From Acidimicrobiaceae bacterium (GTDB lineage: Bacteria; Actinomycetota; Acidimicrobiia; Acidimicrobiales; RAAP-2), in the NCBI GenBank assembly GCA_003167415.1, contig PMTF01000017.1, positions 43,003 through 107,002 on the forward strand: a stretch of 64,000 nucleotides of DNA, given 5' to 3'. Under the pieces are notes generated by a model. It worked only from the letters and a program-made list of their open reading frames with translations. It was not told the DNA's origin and did not search any database. Within the stretch, counting starts at the first letter, position 1. Each line of letters starts with the position of its first letter. This document shows positions 8,012-17,284 of the stretch, one piece after another. Both the position numbers and the translations under genes were made by a program.

Positions 8012-10168
8012 GTCGGTTATTTCGTTCAACGTCCAGGCCAGGACCTGCGCTTCGTCGCGCCACGCGTCGTAGCGTCCGGAGGGCCCGCCGTGGCCCGCCC
8101 CCATCTCGGTCTTCAGGTAGGCGACGTTCTCGGCATTGGCGTCTCGAAGTTTCAGCACCCACTTGGTCGGTTCCCAGAAACCAACGCGCGGGTCATTGAG
8201 TCCACCCGACGCGAAGACGTGCGGATAGACGCGCGCGGTGCCGTTCGAGTTCGTCGCCACGACGTTGTCGTAGGGGGAGTAGCTCTTCATCGTGCGATAG
8301 GCCGTCGCGCTCGCGTCGGGATTACCCCACTCCTCCCACTCACCGACGGTGAGCGGGAGTGTCGCGTCGAGCATCGTGGTCAACGCGTCAACGAAGGGCA
8401 CGTCGGCTACGACGCAGCGGAAGAGCTCGGGCGCCAGATTCATAACAGCCCCCATCAAGAGGCCGCCGGCCGACCCTCCGCGAATCGCGAGCAGCTCGCT
8501 CGTCGTCCAGCCACTACGAATGAGCTCTCGCGCGACTGCGACGAAGTCACTAAAGGTCGTCGGCTTTTGTGCCAGCTTGCCCGTTTCGTACCAGGAGCGG
8601 CCCATCTCGCCGCCGCCTCGGATGTGGGCGATCGCGAAGATGACGCCGCGTTCGAGCAGCGAAAGTCGAAGCGACGAGAACGACGGATCGATCGAGATCT
8701 CGTAGCTGCCGTAGCCGTAGAGCAGGAACGGCGAGGCCTCGACCGCCCGCAGTTGGCCGTCGGCGCCGACGGCGATGAGATCCTTACGCCCGACGACTGA
8801 GACCGGGATGCGCACGCCGTCACTCGCCGTGACCCACAGTCGTCCGGTCACGTACGCAGTCGCGTCGAAACCGCCGAGGACGATCTGTTGCTTGCGCACG
8901 ATCGTCTCTCCGGTGGCGATGACGACGTCGGCCACCAGTCGAGGCGTGACCAGTGACGTGATCGACACTCGCAGTTGGGACGTGTCGAAGTTCGGATTCG
9001 CCGAGAGGGAAACGGTACTGGGGCTCGCCGGCCCCTCGACCATCCACGAGCGCTCGAGAAGACTGTCACCGAAAGGATCGGAGCCGCCCAACGTCGTCAC
9101 GAGCCGAACGGCCGCGCCCCCGTCGTGTCGTTCGCTGATCGCGAAGAACGACTTGAAGGCGTCGACGCCGTCGAGGCGCGCGCCGCGACGCTCGGGGATC
9201 ACTTCGCGCCACTCGCCGCCGTCGACCTCGCGGACCAGCAGTCGAAAATCGGTCGCCCCTTCGTTGGTCACCTTCAACCACCACGCGACGCCGCGTTCGT
9301 CCACGAAGTGTTCGACGCCGTATTCGATGCCGTGACGGCGGGCCTCGAGCATCGTCAACTCGCTCGTCGGATCGTCGGCCGCGAGGTAGTGCATCTCGGT
9401 CGTCATAGACGATCCGAGTTGGACGACAATGACCGCGTCGTCGCGACTACGACCCACCGAGAGATTGAACTGCGCGTCGTCTTCTTGAAAAATCAGCGCG
9501 TCGGTGCTCGGATCGGCCCCGAGTTCGTGGCGCCAGAGCTGGAACGGTCGTTTGGCGTCGTCGGTGCGCGTGTAGAAAAAATGACGGCTGTCCGTGGCCC
9601 ACGCGAAGCCATAGTAGACGTCGTCGAGTTGATCGTCCACGCCGGCCTGCGCGGCCAACGGGCGCACCGTCACGTGAAACAATTCGTCGCCGTCGAAGTC
9701 GGTCCCGACGGCGACCCAATCGTCGTTCGGACTCACGGCGAGAACGCCGACGGCGAAGTAATCACTGTCACCGGCCTCTTCGTTCTCGTCGAGAATCACC
9801 TGCTCGCCGGCGAGCGTGGTCAACGGATCGATCTCCGGCGGTGTGAGATCGTCACCGATCGCTGGCACTCGACAGCTGAGTGGATAGTTGAGCCCTTCAC
9901 GGGTTCGTTCGAAGTACCACCACGGCCCCTTTCGAACCGGCACGGAGATATCGGTCTCTTCGATCCGACTCTTGATCTCTTCGAACAGCTCGTCTTCGAG
10001 GGGCTTCAGGTCGCCAATACTCTGGTTGAGAAATTCGTTCTCGGCGCGCAAGTGGGCGAGGACCGTTTCGTCTTCGCGGTCCATCAACCAGTAGTAGGGG
10101 TCCTCGCGGACGTCGCCGTGACGGGCGATTTGAAAAGGACGTTTCGGGGCGGTCGGGGGAGTAGGCAC
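8006..10168 (-). CDS. ptrB: Oligopeptidase B (S9A prolyl oligopeptidase family)
   Basis: 720 residues, the usual size. The amino end has DVREDPYYWLMDREDE, the family opening, followed by the beta-propeller. The carboxyl alpha/beta-hydrolase domain has AIAHIRGGGEMG, the nucleophile motif RGGSAGGLLMG, the Asp region NDPRVGFWEPTKWV and the His motif GAGHGGPSGRYD, so the triad is intact. The enzyme cleaves short peptides after basic residues in the cytoplasm; the Glu pair that sets basic specificity was not checked, so a related S9A activity is possible. It starts at GTG 10168, divergent from sufB with 81 bases between. Confidence 0.88.
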   Translation of the reverse strand: MPTPPTAPKRPFQIARHGDVREDPYYWLMDREDETVLAHLRAENEFLNQSIGDLKPLEDELFEEIKSRIEETDISVPVRKGPWWYFERTREGLNYPLSCRVPAIGDDLTPPEIDPLTTLAGEQVILDENEEAGDSDYFAVGVLAVSPNDDWVAVGTDFDGDELFHVTVRPLAAQAGVDDQLDDVYYGFAWATDSRHFFYTRTDDAKRPFQLWRHELGADPSTDALIFQEDDAQFNLSVGRSRDDAVIVVQLGSSMTTEMHYLAADDPTSELTMLEARRHGIEYGVEHFVDERGVAWWLKVTNEGATDFRLLVREVDGGEWREVIPERRGARLDGVDAFKSFFAISERHDGGAAVRLVTTLGGSDPFGDSLLERSWMVEGPASPSTVSLSANPNFDTSQLRVSITSLVTPRLVADVVIATGETIVRKQQIVLGGFDATAYVTGRLWVTASDGVRIPVSVVGRKDLIAVGADGQLRAVEASPFLLYGYGSYEISIDPSFSSLRLSLLERGVIFAIAHIRGGGEMGRSWYETGKLAQKPTTFSDFVAVARELIRSGWTTSELLAIRGGSAGGLLMGAVMNLAPELFRCVVADVPFVDALTTMLDATLPLTVGEWEEWGNPDASATAYRTMKSYSPYDNVVATNSNGTARVYPHVFASGGLNDPRVGFWEPTKWVLKLRDANAENVAYLKTEMGAGHGGPSGRYDAWRDEAQVLAWTLNEITDL

Positions 10169-10189
10169 CGCTCTACTTTGCCTTATTTG

Positions 10190-10220
10190 TTGACATGTCC
10201 CGGTCTCGAGTTAGTACTAT
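10190..10220 (+). promoter_or_regulatory. Candidate sufB promoter
   Basis: TTGACA at 10190-10195 and TACTAT at 10215-10220 are spaced 19 bases apart. This is one of the few good -35 boxes in the window. It would give a leader of about 23 bases with the ribosome site GGGAG at 10241-10245 before the sufB ATG. The 19-base spacing is long and could mean activator-dependent use. Confidence 0.4.
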
Positions 10221-10249
10221 GGACGTAGGGATTATCCCAAGGGAGAGCG

Positions 10250-11650
10250 ATGTCAGTCGACAATCTGGATTTCAGCCGGTACCAACTGGGCTGGTCCGAC
10301 GACCAGATTCCTGTCTTCAAACCGAAGAAGGGCATCAACGAAGCGATCGTTCGTGAGATGTCGGGCATCAAGAACGAAGAGAAGTGGATGCTCGACTTCC
10401 GCCTCAGCGCGTTGAAGAAGTTCGAGAAGAAGCCGATGGTGCCGTGGTTCGCCGATCGGATGCCGGACCTGGATTTCAACGACATCTACTACTACATCAA
10501 GCCGACCGAAAATCAGGTCGACCGGTGGGAGGACCTCCCCGACGACATCAAGAACACCTACGAGCGCCTGGGCATCCCCGAGGCCGAGCGCAAGTACTTA
10601 GCCGGCGTCACCGCCCAGTACGAGTCCGAAGTGGTCTTTCACCGAAACCGCGAGGACCTAGAGCGCCTGGGCGTGCTGTTCTGCGACATGGATACCGCGG
10701 TTCGCGAGTACCCCGACCTGGTGCGCAAGTACTTCGGCACGATCATTCCTCCGAACGACAACAAGTTCGCCGCCCTGAACTCCGCGGTGTGGAGCGGGGG
10801 GTCGTTCATCTACGTGCCGCCCGGCGTCAACGTCGACCAGCCGTTGCAGGCCTATTTCCGCATCAACACCGAGAACATGGGTCAGTTCGAACGCACGCTG
10901 ATCATCGCCGACGAGGGATCGCAGGTCCACTACGTCGAGGGCTGCTCGGCGCCGGTCTATTCGACCGACTCGCTGCACTCGGCGGTCGTCGAACTGGTCG
11001 CGCTGCCCGGCGCGCGCATCACTTACACCACGATCCAGAACTGGTCCAACAACGTCTACAACCTGGTGACCAAGCGCGCCCGCGCCGAAGCCGAAGCGCA
11101 CGTCGAATGGATTGACGGCAATATCGGATCACGACTCACCATGAAGTACCCGTCGGTCTATCTGATGGGCCCGAAGGCCTCGGGCGAAGTCCTCTCGGTC
11201 GCCTACGCCGGCCCGGGTCAGGTGCAAGACGCCGGCGCCAAGATGATCCACTGCGCGCCGGAGACGACCTCGACGATCATCTCGAAGTCCATTTCGAAAG
11301 ACGGTGGCCAGACGACCTACCGCGGCCTGGTGAAGGTGGAAGAGGGCGCGACCGGCGCCAAGAGCTTCGTTCGCTGTGACGCGTTGATCTTGGACGAGCA
11401 GTCCATTTCCGAGACCAAGCCCTACATGGAGGTCGGTGAGCAAGACGCGTCGATCGGACACGAGGCGACCGTGTCGAAGATCGGTGACGACCAGCTGTTC
11501 TACCTCATGAGTCGCGGACTTACCGAGGCTCAGGCCATGGGCATGATCGTGAACGGTTTCATCGAGCCCGTCACGCGCACGCTGCCGATGGAGTACGCCG
11601 TCGAGTGGTCGCGCCTGATTGAACTGCAGATGGAAGGCTCGATCGGCTAA
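10250..11650 (+). CDS. sufB: Fe-S cluster assembly scaffold SufB
   Basis: 466 residues, full SufB length. Characteristic stretches are [66 protein letters not shown], and [11 protein letters not shown] with the conserved Cys. SufB, with SufC and SufD, builds Fe-S clusters on a cytosolic scaffold using sulfur from SufS/SufU. The ATG has a GGGAG ribosome site and a canonical-looking promoter. SufD normally follows directly, but here GNAT, small four-Cys and crotonase genes lie between, two of them on the other strand, so sufB may be transcribed alone. Confidence 0.97.
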   Translation: MSVDNLDFSRYQLGWSDDQIPVFKPKKGINEAIVREMSGIKNEEKWMLDFRLSALKKFEKKPMVPWFADRMPDLDFNDIYYYIKPTENQVDRWEDLPDDIKNTYERLGIPEAERKYLAGVTAQYESEVVFHRNREDLERLGVLFCDMDTAVREYPDLVRKYFGTIIPPNDNKFAALNSAVWSGGSFIYVPPGVNVDQPLQAYFRINTENMGQFERTLIIADEGSQVHYVEGCSAPVYSTDSLHSAVVELVALPGARITYTTIQNWSNNVYNLVTKRARAEAEAHVEWIDGNIGSRLTMKYPSVYLMGPKASGEVLSVAYAGPGQVQDAGAKMIHCAPETTSTIISKSISKDGGQTTYRGLVKVEEGATGAKSFVRCDALILDEQSISETKPYMEVGEQDASIGHEATVSKIGDDQLFYLMSRGLTEAQAMGMIVNGFIEPVTRTLPMEYAVEWSRLIELQMEGSIG

Positions 11651-12270
11651 AGAGGCGCTCGCCACATCGTGTAGTACGGCGGGCCGCCCTCGACCGGGGT
11701 CAAGGTCTCGATCAGTTCGTATCCGAATCGCTGGTAGTACGCGACGTTCTCGTGTCGTGGCGTCTCCAGGTGGCTGCCGACACCCTCGCGGTCGACCTGA
11801 TCGAACGCGTGCTCGAGCAGCATCGTGCCGACCCCGCTTCGCTGGACCGGCGGATCGGCGCAGAGCACCATCAGGTACCAGTGGGGGTCCTTGCGGTGCG
11901 CGCGCGCCAACGCCGCCACGTAACGGTTGCCGGTCGCGATGGCGCGAGGGCGTCGATAGAAGGCTCGCAGCGAGGACGGAATCTGACTCAGCTGCAGTTT
12001 GATGGGCAACGGGTAGCCGCCGGTCGTCAACCACGCGGCGACGCCCAACGCTTCGTCGGCGTCGTTGCGCACGGTCACGATTCGACCGTGCACACCCATA
12101 TGGGTGTAGACGGATCGAAAGAAAATCGGGAGGCGTGAACGTCGAAGGTTGTCGTCCGGTAACAGGTAGCTGAAAAATGGATCATCGAAAAACGCCCGAC
12201 TGGACAGCGCGATAACCGCCGACAATTCCTCGCCGACCATCTGTCTTTCGTCGATTCGGCGCCCGGGCAT
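11647..12270 (-). CDS. GNAT-family N-acetyltransferase
   Basis: About 207 residues. The acetyl-CoA motif A reads [22 protein letters not shown] (V-x-P-x-x-Q-x-x-G-x-G/A pattern, around 138-158), followed by [18 protein letters not shown], the usual motif B. The amino end [14 protein letters not shown] recalls GNATs acting on small molecules or resistance-type acetyltransferases. The substrate is unknown. I prefer the ATG at 12270 over a TTG at 12276. The stop overlaps the end of sufB by four bases in convergent arrangement. Confidence 0.8.
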   Translation of the reverse strand: MPGRRIDERQMVGEELSAVIALSSRAFFDDPFFSYLLPDDNLRRSRLPIFFRSVYTHMGVHGRIVTVRNDADEALGVAAWLTTGGYPLPIKLQLSQIPSSLRAFYRRPRAIATGNRYVAALARAHRKDPHWYLMVLCADPPVQRSGVGTMLLEHAFDQVDREGVGSHLETPRHENVAYYQRFGYELIETLTPVEGGPPYYTMWRAPL

Positions 12271-12323
12271 TCGCAATTCTTAGCAAATTTGCCGTCGCGA
12301 CGTGGAAGAATAGGAGCATGGGA

Positions 12324-12665
12324 ATGCGCGAAGAGTGCAAGCACTTTCAGAGTCGGACCTACAAGTCCGGGGAGGTCGCACGGTTTTGCGTGATCGGCAA
12401 CGCCCCCGACCAGCCCTGGTCCTGCCCGGAGAACTGCGTCACCTACGAACGCCGCCTGGCCGACGTTGGCTGGTCTCACGGCTCACTGGTCGACCGACCG
12501 GTCGAGAAGGCGCCCGAGACGAGCGCCAGTGTGGACGAACGGCGCGAGCTGCTCAACTCGGCCAGTGAGATCGTCAACAACGTGGCGCCCGAGATGTACG
12601 AAGAGCGACGCAAAGAACTCGACGAGATGGAGCGCAGGCGCGGCTGGAAGTTCTGGAAGCGCTAG
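12324..12665 (+). CDS. Small four-Cys conserved protein in the SUF locus
   Basis: 113 residues. Near the amino end are REECKHFQSRTY, ARFCVIGNAP and PWSCPENCVTYERR: four Cys, the last pair as C-X3-C, a layout able to bind Zn or an Fe-S cluster. The rest is a charged helix ending in RRRGWKFWKR. I recall similar proteins in Acidimicrobiia but no function. The ATG at 12324 is preferred to that at 12318 because AGGAG (12312-12316) is then seven bases upstream. Being between sufB and sufD makes a role in cluster assembly or delivery possible, by position only. Confidence 0.65.
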   Translation: MREECKHFQSRTYKSGEVARFCVIGNAPDQPWSCPENCVTYERRLADVGWSHGSLVDRPVEKAPETSASVDERRELLNSASEIVNNVAPEMYEERRKELDEMERRRGWKFWKR

Positions 12666-13486
12666 TCGCCGTGAAAGACCGGCGGTCGCTTCTCCACGAA
12701 GGCCGTCATCGCCTCGCGCAGGTCGTTGCTCTGTAAGTACATCGTGTTCCATCTCGCGACGAACTCCAGACCGTCATCGACGCTTCGACCGTCATTGGCG
12801 GCGAGCACGGCCTTCGTGCCCTGGACGGCCAGTGGCGAGTTCCGCGCGATTTCGCTGGCGAGTTCGCGTGCACCGGCGAGCAGGTCGTCACGAGTGTCGA
12901 AGACGGCGTTCACGAGACCGATGGCGAGCGCGCGCGCCGCGTCAATGTCCTTGCCGGTGTAGGCCAGTTCGGCCACGTGGCCGGCGCCAATGATCTTGGG
13001 CAGTCGCTGCAGCGAGCCGAGGTCGGCGACGATCGCGACCTTCGTCTCGCGTACGGAGAATTTGGCGTCACTGGCGCACAGGCGCAGGTCACAGGCGCTC
13101 ACCAGATCGACGCCCCCACCGATGCAGTATCCGTGAATCGCCGCGATGACCGGCACCGCCAGATCGGCGATCGACGTCACGGACGCTTGCATCGCTCGCA
13201 CCCCCGCGTAGGACTGGGCGTTCGACGCGGCCCGGGACTTCGAGGTCGCGGGGGAGGTGAAGCCGCCACCAAACTCCTTCAGGTCGAGCCCGACACTGAA
13301 GTGTGGTCCCTTGGCCGCGATGATGAGCACGCGAATGTCCTTGACGCTCGAGACCGCCGCGGCGGCGAGCGGCAGGTCGCGCCACAGCGCACCGCCCATG
13401 GCGTTGCGCGCCTCTTCTCGATCGAGCCACAACGTCGCGACGTGAGCGTCGACGTCGAGGGTTAGTACGTCCGAGGGAAACTCCAC
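12662..13486 (-). CDS. Crotonase-family protein, delta(3,5)-delta(2,4)-dienoyl-CoA isomerase type
   Basis: 274 residues. The oxyanion hole segments are GPHFSVGLDLKEF and HGYCIGGGVDLVSACDLR. SVRETKVAIVADLGSLQRLPK matches the dienoyl-CoA isomerase ECH1, and the three acids used there (Asp in GGGVDL, Glu in VRETKV, Asp in VADLG) are all present. The likely reaction is shifting 3,5-dienoyl-CoA to 2,4-dienoyl-CoA in breakdown of odd-position unsaturated fatty acids. A general enoyl-CoA hydratase role is less likely, since its second Glu is replaced. GTG start with AAGGAG four bases upstream. It overlaps the end of the four-Cys protein by four bases. Confidence 0.8.
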   Translation of the reverse strand: MEFPSDVLTLDVDAHVATLWLDREEARNAMGGALWRDLPLAAAAVSSVKDIRVLIIAAKGPHFSVGLDLKEFGGGFTSPATSKSRAASNAQSYAGVRAMQASVTSIADLAVPVIAAIHGYCIGGGVDLVSACDLRLCASDAKFSVRETKVAIVADLGSLQRLPKIIGAGHVAELAYTGKDIDAARALAIGLVNAVFDTRDDLLAGARELASEIARNSPLAVQGTKAVLAANDGRSVDDGLEFVARWNTMYLQSNDLREAMTAFVEKRPPVFHGD

Positions 13487-13551
13487 ATCACTCCTTGTTC
13501 GAATCGCCCTCAGCCTAGGACCGACTTCGATGGAGAATGAAGGGCGCCCAG

Positions 13552-13557
13552 TACACT
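13552..13557 (+). promoter_or_regulatory. Candidate -10 element TACACT for sufD
   Basis: TACACT lies 18 bases before the ATG at 13576, so a transcript would carry a leader of about 12 bases. It favours ATG 13576 over the ATG at 13537, which would be cut off. Confidence 0.35.
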
Positions 13558-13575
13558 GCCTGGGTCCCGATATCT

Positions 13576-14817
13576 ATGAAAATCTTCGCTGATTCAGCCA
13601 CCGCCTTCATCGCCGAGCGCCCCGACGCGGCCACTCGCCAACGGGCGTGGGCGGCCTTCGAAGCGGCGGGACTCCCGACCACCAATGACGAAGTCTGGCG
13701 TTACGCGCCCCTGAAGGATTTCGTCCTCGACCGATTTGACGTCCCGGGTGAGCCCACCACGCGCTCCGATTCGGCGTTCGCCGCCCAACTGTGCGAGCGA
13801 GCGGGCCTCGTGGTACGCGTAGTTGACGGTTTCTGCGTGAGCACCGGCGCCGCCCTCGAGGGCGTCGAGGTCGCGGTCGTCGAGTCCTCGCAGTCGCTGG
13901 CCGGCACGTCGTTCACCGAACGCTACGAGAGCGACACCTTCGCGGTCCTCAACGCCGCCCTCGCCCCGGCGACGACGGTGATTCGCGTGGGCGCCGGCGT
14001 GAACGTCGAAGAACCCATCGTGGTCTTGAACGTGTCGAACTCGACGGCGTCGTTCTCGCGCACCCAGATCGAACTCGGGCGAGGCGCCAGCGCGACCATC
14101 GTGGAATATTTCGAAGGGGGCGCCGACGCCCTCGTGGTGCCGCTCAGTGAGTACCTACTCGGCGACAACGCGTCGCTGCAACTCATCACCTACCAACGAC
14201 TGGACCAGAGCGCTTGGCACGTCGCTCGAACCACGGGCTTCGTGAGCCGCGACGCGCGACTGCGTCAGGCCGTCGTCGGCATCGGCGCCCACTACAACCG
14301 CTCGCGCAACGACGCCGAGATGCGCGGCGCCGGGTCCGAGAATGAACTTCGCACGACGTTCCTCGGCTCCGGCGACCAGGTGCACGATTTTCGAACGCAT
14401 CAAATGCACACTGGTGCTCGATCACGTTCGACGCTTCTGTCCAAGGGCGCGGTCGCGGACCAATCCCGCTCGGTCTACACCGGACTGATCGAGATCGAAA
14501 AGGGCGCCAAGCGCACCGACGCGCGCCAGACCAACCACAACCTGTTGCTTTCACCCCAGGCCCACGCCGACAGTGTGCCCAACCTGGACATTCGTGAGAA
14601 CGACGTCATGTGCGCGCACGCGTCAAGCGTGGGACCGCTGGATGAACTGCAGCGCTGGTACTTGGAATCGCGGGGCGTCGGCCGCGAAGACGCCGAGCGA
14701 CTGATGATCCAGGGCTTCTTCTACGAGATGCTCGCCAATCTCCCTCCGGAGTTGGCCGAACTCGTGGAACGAGACGTGACGTCGGTCCTGGCGACCGTCA
14801 ACGTGGTGACGCCGTGA
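13576..14817 (+). CDS. sufD: Fe-S cluster assembly protein SufD
   Basis: 413 residues. TTNDEVWRYAPLKDF near the start is the SufD/SufB family amino motif; the beta-helix core follows, and the end has RTDARQTNHNLLLSPQA, NDVMCAHASSVGPLDE (with the functionally important His) and LMIQGFFYEML. SufD partners SufB and SufC in the BC2D complex. It begins a tight operon: its TGA overlaps the GTG of the Rieske protein, which overlaps sufC in turn. The SufD of the pair is separated from sufB by about 1.9 kb. Confidence 0.95.
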   Translation: MKIFADSATAFIAERPDAATRQRAWAAFEAAGLPTTNDEVWRYAPLKDFVLDRFDVPGEPTTRSDSAFAAQLCERAGLVVRVVDGFCVSTGAALEGVEVAVVESSQSLAGTSFTERYESDTFAVLNAALAPATTVIRVGAGVNVEEPIVVLNVSNSTASFSRTQIELGRGASATIVEYFEGGADALVVPLSEYLLGDNASLQLITYQRLDQSAWHVARTTGFVSRDARLRQAVVGIGAHYNRSRNDAEMRGAGSENELRTTFLGSGDQVHDFRTHQMHTGARSRSTLLSKGAVADQSRSVYTGLIEIEKGAKRTDARQTNHNLLLSPQAHADSVPNLDIRENDVMCAHASSVGPLDELQRWYLESRGVGREDAERLMIQGFFYEMLANLPPELAELVERDVTSVLATVNVVTP

Positions 14818-15128
14818 ACGCCGTGGACATCGGACAACTGAGCGACTACGAAAGCGGTGTGCCGCGCCAGATTCAGGTCGAGAACCGGATCCTCGTGGTT
14901 GTTCGCATCGAGGATGACGTCTACGTCTTAGACGACCGGTGCAGCCACGAGGACTTCAGTCTCGCCGAAGGCGAAGTGGACTGCGAATCGGCCGAGATTG
15001 AGTGCGCTCGCCACGGATCGATGTTTCGACTGAAGGACGGCGAACCGACGTCGTTGCCCGCGACGCGACCGGTGGCGCACTACGACGTGCGTAACTTTGA
15101 CGGTCGTTTGGAGGTCGTCCTCCCGTGA
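14814..15128 (+). CDS. Rieske [2Fe-2S] ferredoxin-like protein
   Basis: 104 residues, one Rieske domain. The cluster ligands are in DDRCSHEDFSL (C-X-H) and IECARHGSMF (C-X2-H), about 17 residues apart, as in the soluble biphenyl-dioxygenase type ferredoxins. It has no oxygenase neighbour; instead it sits between sufD and sufC with GTGA overlaps on both sides, an arrangement also known from other actinobacterial SUF operons. It may donate electrons for cluster formation or be an early acceptor of new clusters; the position is seen, the role is inferred. Confidence 0.9.
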   Translation: MNAVDIGQLSDYESGVPRQIQVENRILVVVRIEDDVYVLDDRCSHEDFSLAEGEVDCESAEIECARHGSMFRLKDGEPTSLPATRPVAHYDVRNFDGRLEVVLP

Positions 15129-15853
15129 CCTCCACCCTGACCATCGAAGGTCTGCGCGTTGAAGTGGCCGGCAAAGAGGTCCTGAAGGGCTTCGACCTCT
15201 TCATGAGCACCGGCGAGGTCCACGTCATCATGGGTCCGAACGGTTCGGGCAAGTCCACGTTGGCCCACGCCCTCACCGGGCACCCGGGCTATACCGTCCT
15301 GTCCGGTTCAGTGCGCATCGACGACGTGGAACTCTTGAACCTGTCGCCGACGGAACGTGCGCGTCACGGTCTGCTGTTGGCGATGCAACAGCCGTTGGAG
15401 GTTCCCGGCGTTCGTCCGTTCGACCTCTTGGTGGCGGCCGGCGTCGATCCGACGAATCTGCGACAACGCATGCGCGACGAGGCCGATCGCGTGGAACTCC
15501 GTCCCGAGGTCCTCGACCGGTTCGTCAACGTCGACCTTTCGGGCGGCGAACGAAAGCGCGCCGAGATCGTGCAGTTCGGATTGCTGCGTCCGAAGTTCGC
15601 CGTGCTCGACGAGATCGACTCCGGACTCGACGTCGACGCGCTCGGTGCCGTGGCGCGACGTTTGTCACTGGCGAGCAGTGAGTGGGAGTGCGGCATCTTG
15701 GCGATTACGCACTTCAAGCGACTATTGCAAGAACTCACGCCCACCAGAATCCACGTGCTCAGCGAGGGCCGCGTCGTGGCGTCGGGCGGCCCCGAACTAT
15801 CTGAGATTCTCGAACGCGACGGCTACGAACCGTTCCGCGTCACGTCGGCGTGA
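15125..15853 (+). CDS. sufC: SufC-type ATPase, first copy
   Basis: 242 residues, an ABC ATPase. Walker A is GPNGSGKST, the Q-loop region AMQQPLEVPG, the signature LSGGERKRAEI and Walker B FAVLDEIDSGLD, followed by the H-loop ITHFKR. DEIDSGLD and ERKRAEI are SufC hallmarks. SufC powers SufBD scaffold rearrangement. It is coupled to the Rieske gene by a GTGA overlap. A second SufC gene lies at 18996-19754 next to sufS. This copy is more diverged in the region after the Q-loop (VRPFDLLVAAGVDP, shorter than in the other copy), so the two may serve different SufB/SufD partners. Confidence 0.93.
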   Translation: MTSTLTIEGLRVEVAGKEVLKGFDLFMSTGEVHVIMGPNGSGKSTLAHALTGHPGYTVLSGSVRIDDVELLNLSPTERARHGLLLAMQQPLEVPGVRPFDLLVAAGVDPTNLRQRMRDEADRVELRPEVLDRFVNVDLSGGERKRAEIVQFGLLRPKFAVLDEIDSGLDVDALGAVARRLSLASSEWECGILAITHFKRLLQELTPTRIHVLSEGRVVASGGPELSEILERDGYEPFRVTSA

Positions 15854-15877
15854 CCCCGACATTGTCAGACCGATGGT

Positions 15878-15883
15878 TAAACT
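15878..15883 (+). promoter_or_regulatory. -10 element TAAACT, leaderless type
   Basis: TAAACT ends six bases before the ATG of the LCP gene at 15890. Confidence 0.45.
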
Positions 15884-15889
15884 CGACGG

Positions 15890-17284
15890 ATGGCTGACGG
15901 AAGCAACGGTGCTCCACGGAGCCCTTCAGAGAGATCTTCTGGCGCTAAACGACAGGCCCTGGCCAACGAAGGTCGGCTCACGGCGTTGGGCGACGCCGTC
16001 GATCGCCAGTCGGGCCGCACACCCAAACGACGTCGTCGGCGTCGCCGAGGACGAACGTGGCTCATCGCGGGCGCGGCGGTCATCGTGCTCATCGTCGGCG
16101 TCTTGGGCGGCGGTTACCTCTACGCCAACTGGCGCTTTGACGCGTTCCATAAATTCAAAGTGCCGTCTCTCACCTACCCGGTTCCGGGACAACCATTCAA
16201 CATCCTCGCCATCGGTTCGGATTCGCGCGCGGGACTCACGGGCGCCGTGGCCCGGCAAACCGGGGCGAGCAGTAACTCGGTTGGTGGCCAGCGCAGTGAC
16301 GTGATCAAGATCATCCGTGTCGACCCGGTTGCGCGCACGATCACGATCCTCTCCATCCCGCGCGACACCGAAGTGACGTTGCTGGCCCACCAAACCTTGT
16401 ATGGCCAGTTCAATCGCATCAACGTCAATTACGCCGATGGGCCGAACCTCTTGGTGAAAACGATCAAGGCGAACTTCGGTATCACGATCAATCACGTCGT
16501 CCAAGTGAACTTCAGCGGCCTCATCAATTCCGCGGTCGCGATTGGCGGTGTCTATCTGGACTTCCGATACCCGGTCATCGATCCGAACTCCGGCCTCGAG
16601 ATCACTCATCCCGGCTGTCAACTCGTCAACGGTTTTCAGGCGCTCGCGGTCGCGCGCAGCCGCCACTACTACTACGCGCTCAATGGTCATCCGGTGTGGC
16701 CGAATAGAAAAGACTTCGCCCACATGACCGACAGCGCGATCAACGACGAGCTACTCAACGACGGTTTTACCTATGACGGCACGAGTGACTTCGGGCGTAT
16801 TGATCGCCAGACTTCGTTCCTGCGCGCGATGTTCGAACGCGTGAAGAGCAAATTGGACGACCCGTTCGCTATGAACGGATTCCTCTCCAATCTGCCCAAA
16901 GGCTTAACCATCGACGACACCTTCTCGTTGAATGAGCTCATCGGTCTGGCGCTCAAGTTCCACAGCTACAACTCGAACGCCATGCAGACCGTCACGCTGC
17001 CGGAGCTTCCCGCCACGATCAACGGAGCCGATGTCGAAGTCGTCGAGGAACCCCAGGCCGAGCAGTTGCTGGTCAGCATCTTTGGCAGTTCCTTGCTCCG
17101 GCCGACGAACCCCCCACCGAACGCCGCGGAGCAGACTCCGCCGCCTCCGGTCATCACGCCTACGACAACCACGACGGTTCGCACGACCATCACTACGAAG
17201 CACCACCGCGCGCCCACGACGACGACCACGAATCCGACGTTGACCCTGCCGAGCTTCGACCCGGTGCCCTGCACGCCTAGCTGA
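15890..17284 (+). CDS. LytR-CpsA-Psr (LCP) family cell-wall polymer transferase
   Basis: 464 residues. A basic cytoplasmic tail (KRRRRRRRGR) precedes one membrane segment at about 57-78. The LCP domain shows IGSDSR, QRSDVIKIIRVDP, LSIPRDTEV, QVNFSGLINSAVAIGGV, ALAVARSRHY and FGRIDRQTSFLRAM, in the normal order and including the Arg and Asp residues that bind pyrophosphate and polyprenyl chains. The end is a Pro/Thr-rich tail of about 60 residues. LCP proteins attach glycopolymers to peptidoglycan outside the membrane; rmlD and a glycosyltransferase in this window could feed such a polymer, though they are far away. Ends overlap the convergent sufU by eight bases. Confidence 0.92.
   Translation: MADGSNGAPRSPSERSSGAKRQALANEGRLTALGDAVDRQSGRTPKRRRRRRRGRTWLIAGAAVIVLIVGVLGGGYLYANWRFDAFHKFKVPSLTYPVPGQPFNILAIGSDSRAGLTGAVARQTGASSNSVGGQRSDVIKIIRVDPVARTITILSIPRDTEVTLLAHQTLYGQFNRINVNYADGPNLLVKTIKANFGITINHVVQVNFSGLINSAVAIGGVYLDFRYPVIDPNSGLEITHPGCQLVNGFQALAVARSRHYYYALNGHPVWPNRKDFAHMTDSAINDELLNDGFTYDGTSDFGRIDRQTSFLRAMFERVKSKLDDPFAMNGFLSNLPKGLTIDDTFSLNELIGLALKFHSYNSNAMQTVTLPELPATINGADVEVVEEPQAEQLLVSIFGSSLLRPTNPPPNAAEQTPPPPVITPTTTTTVRTTITTKHHRAPTTTTTNPTLTLPSFDPVPCTPS

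Noticed and set aside
8975..10228. 417-codon plus-strand frame opposite oligopeptidase B
   Set aside because: The opposite strand encodes an intact S9 peptidase with its triad; the frame shows no domain and comes from high-GC codon bias.
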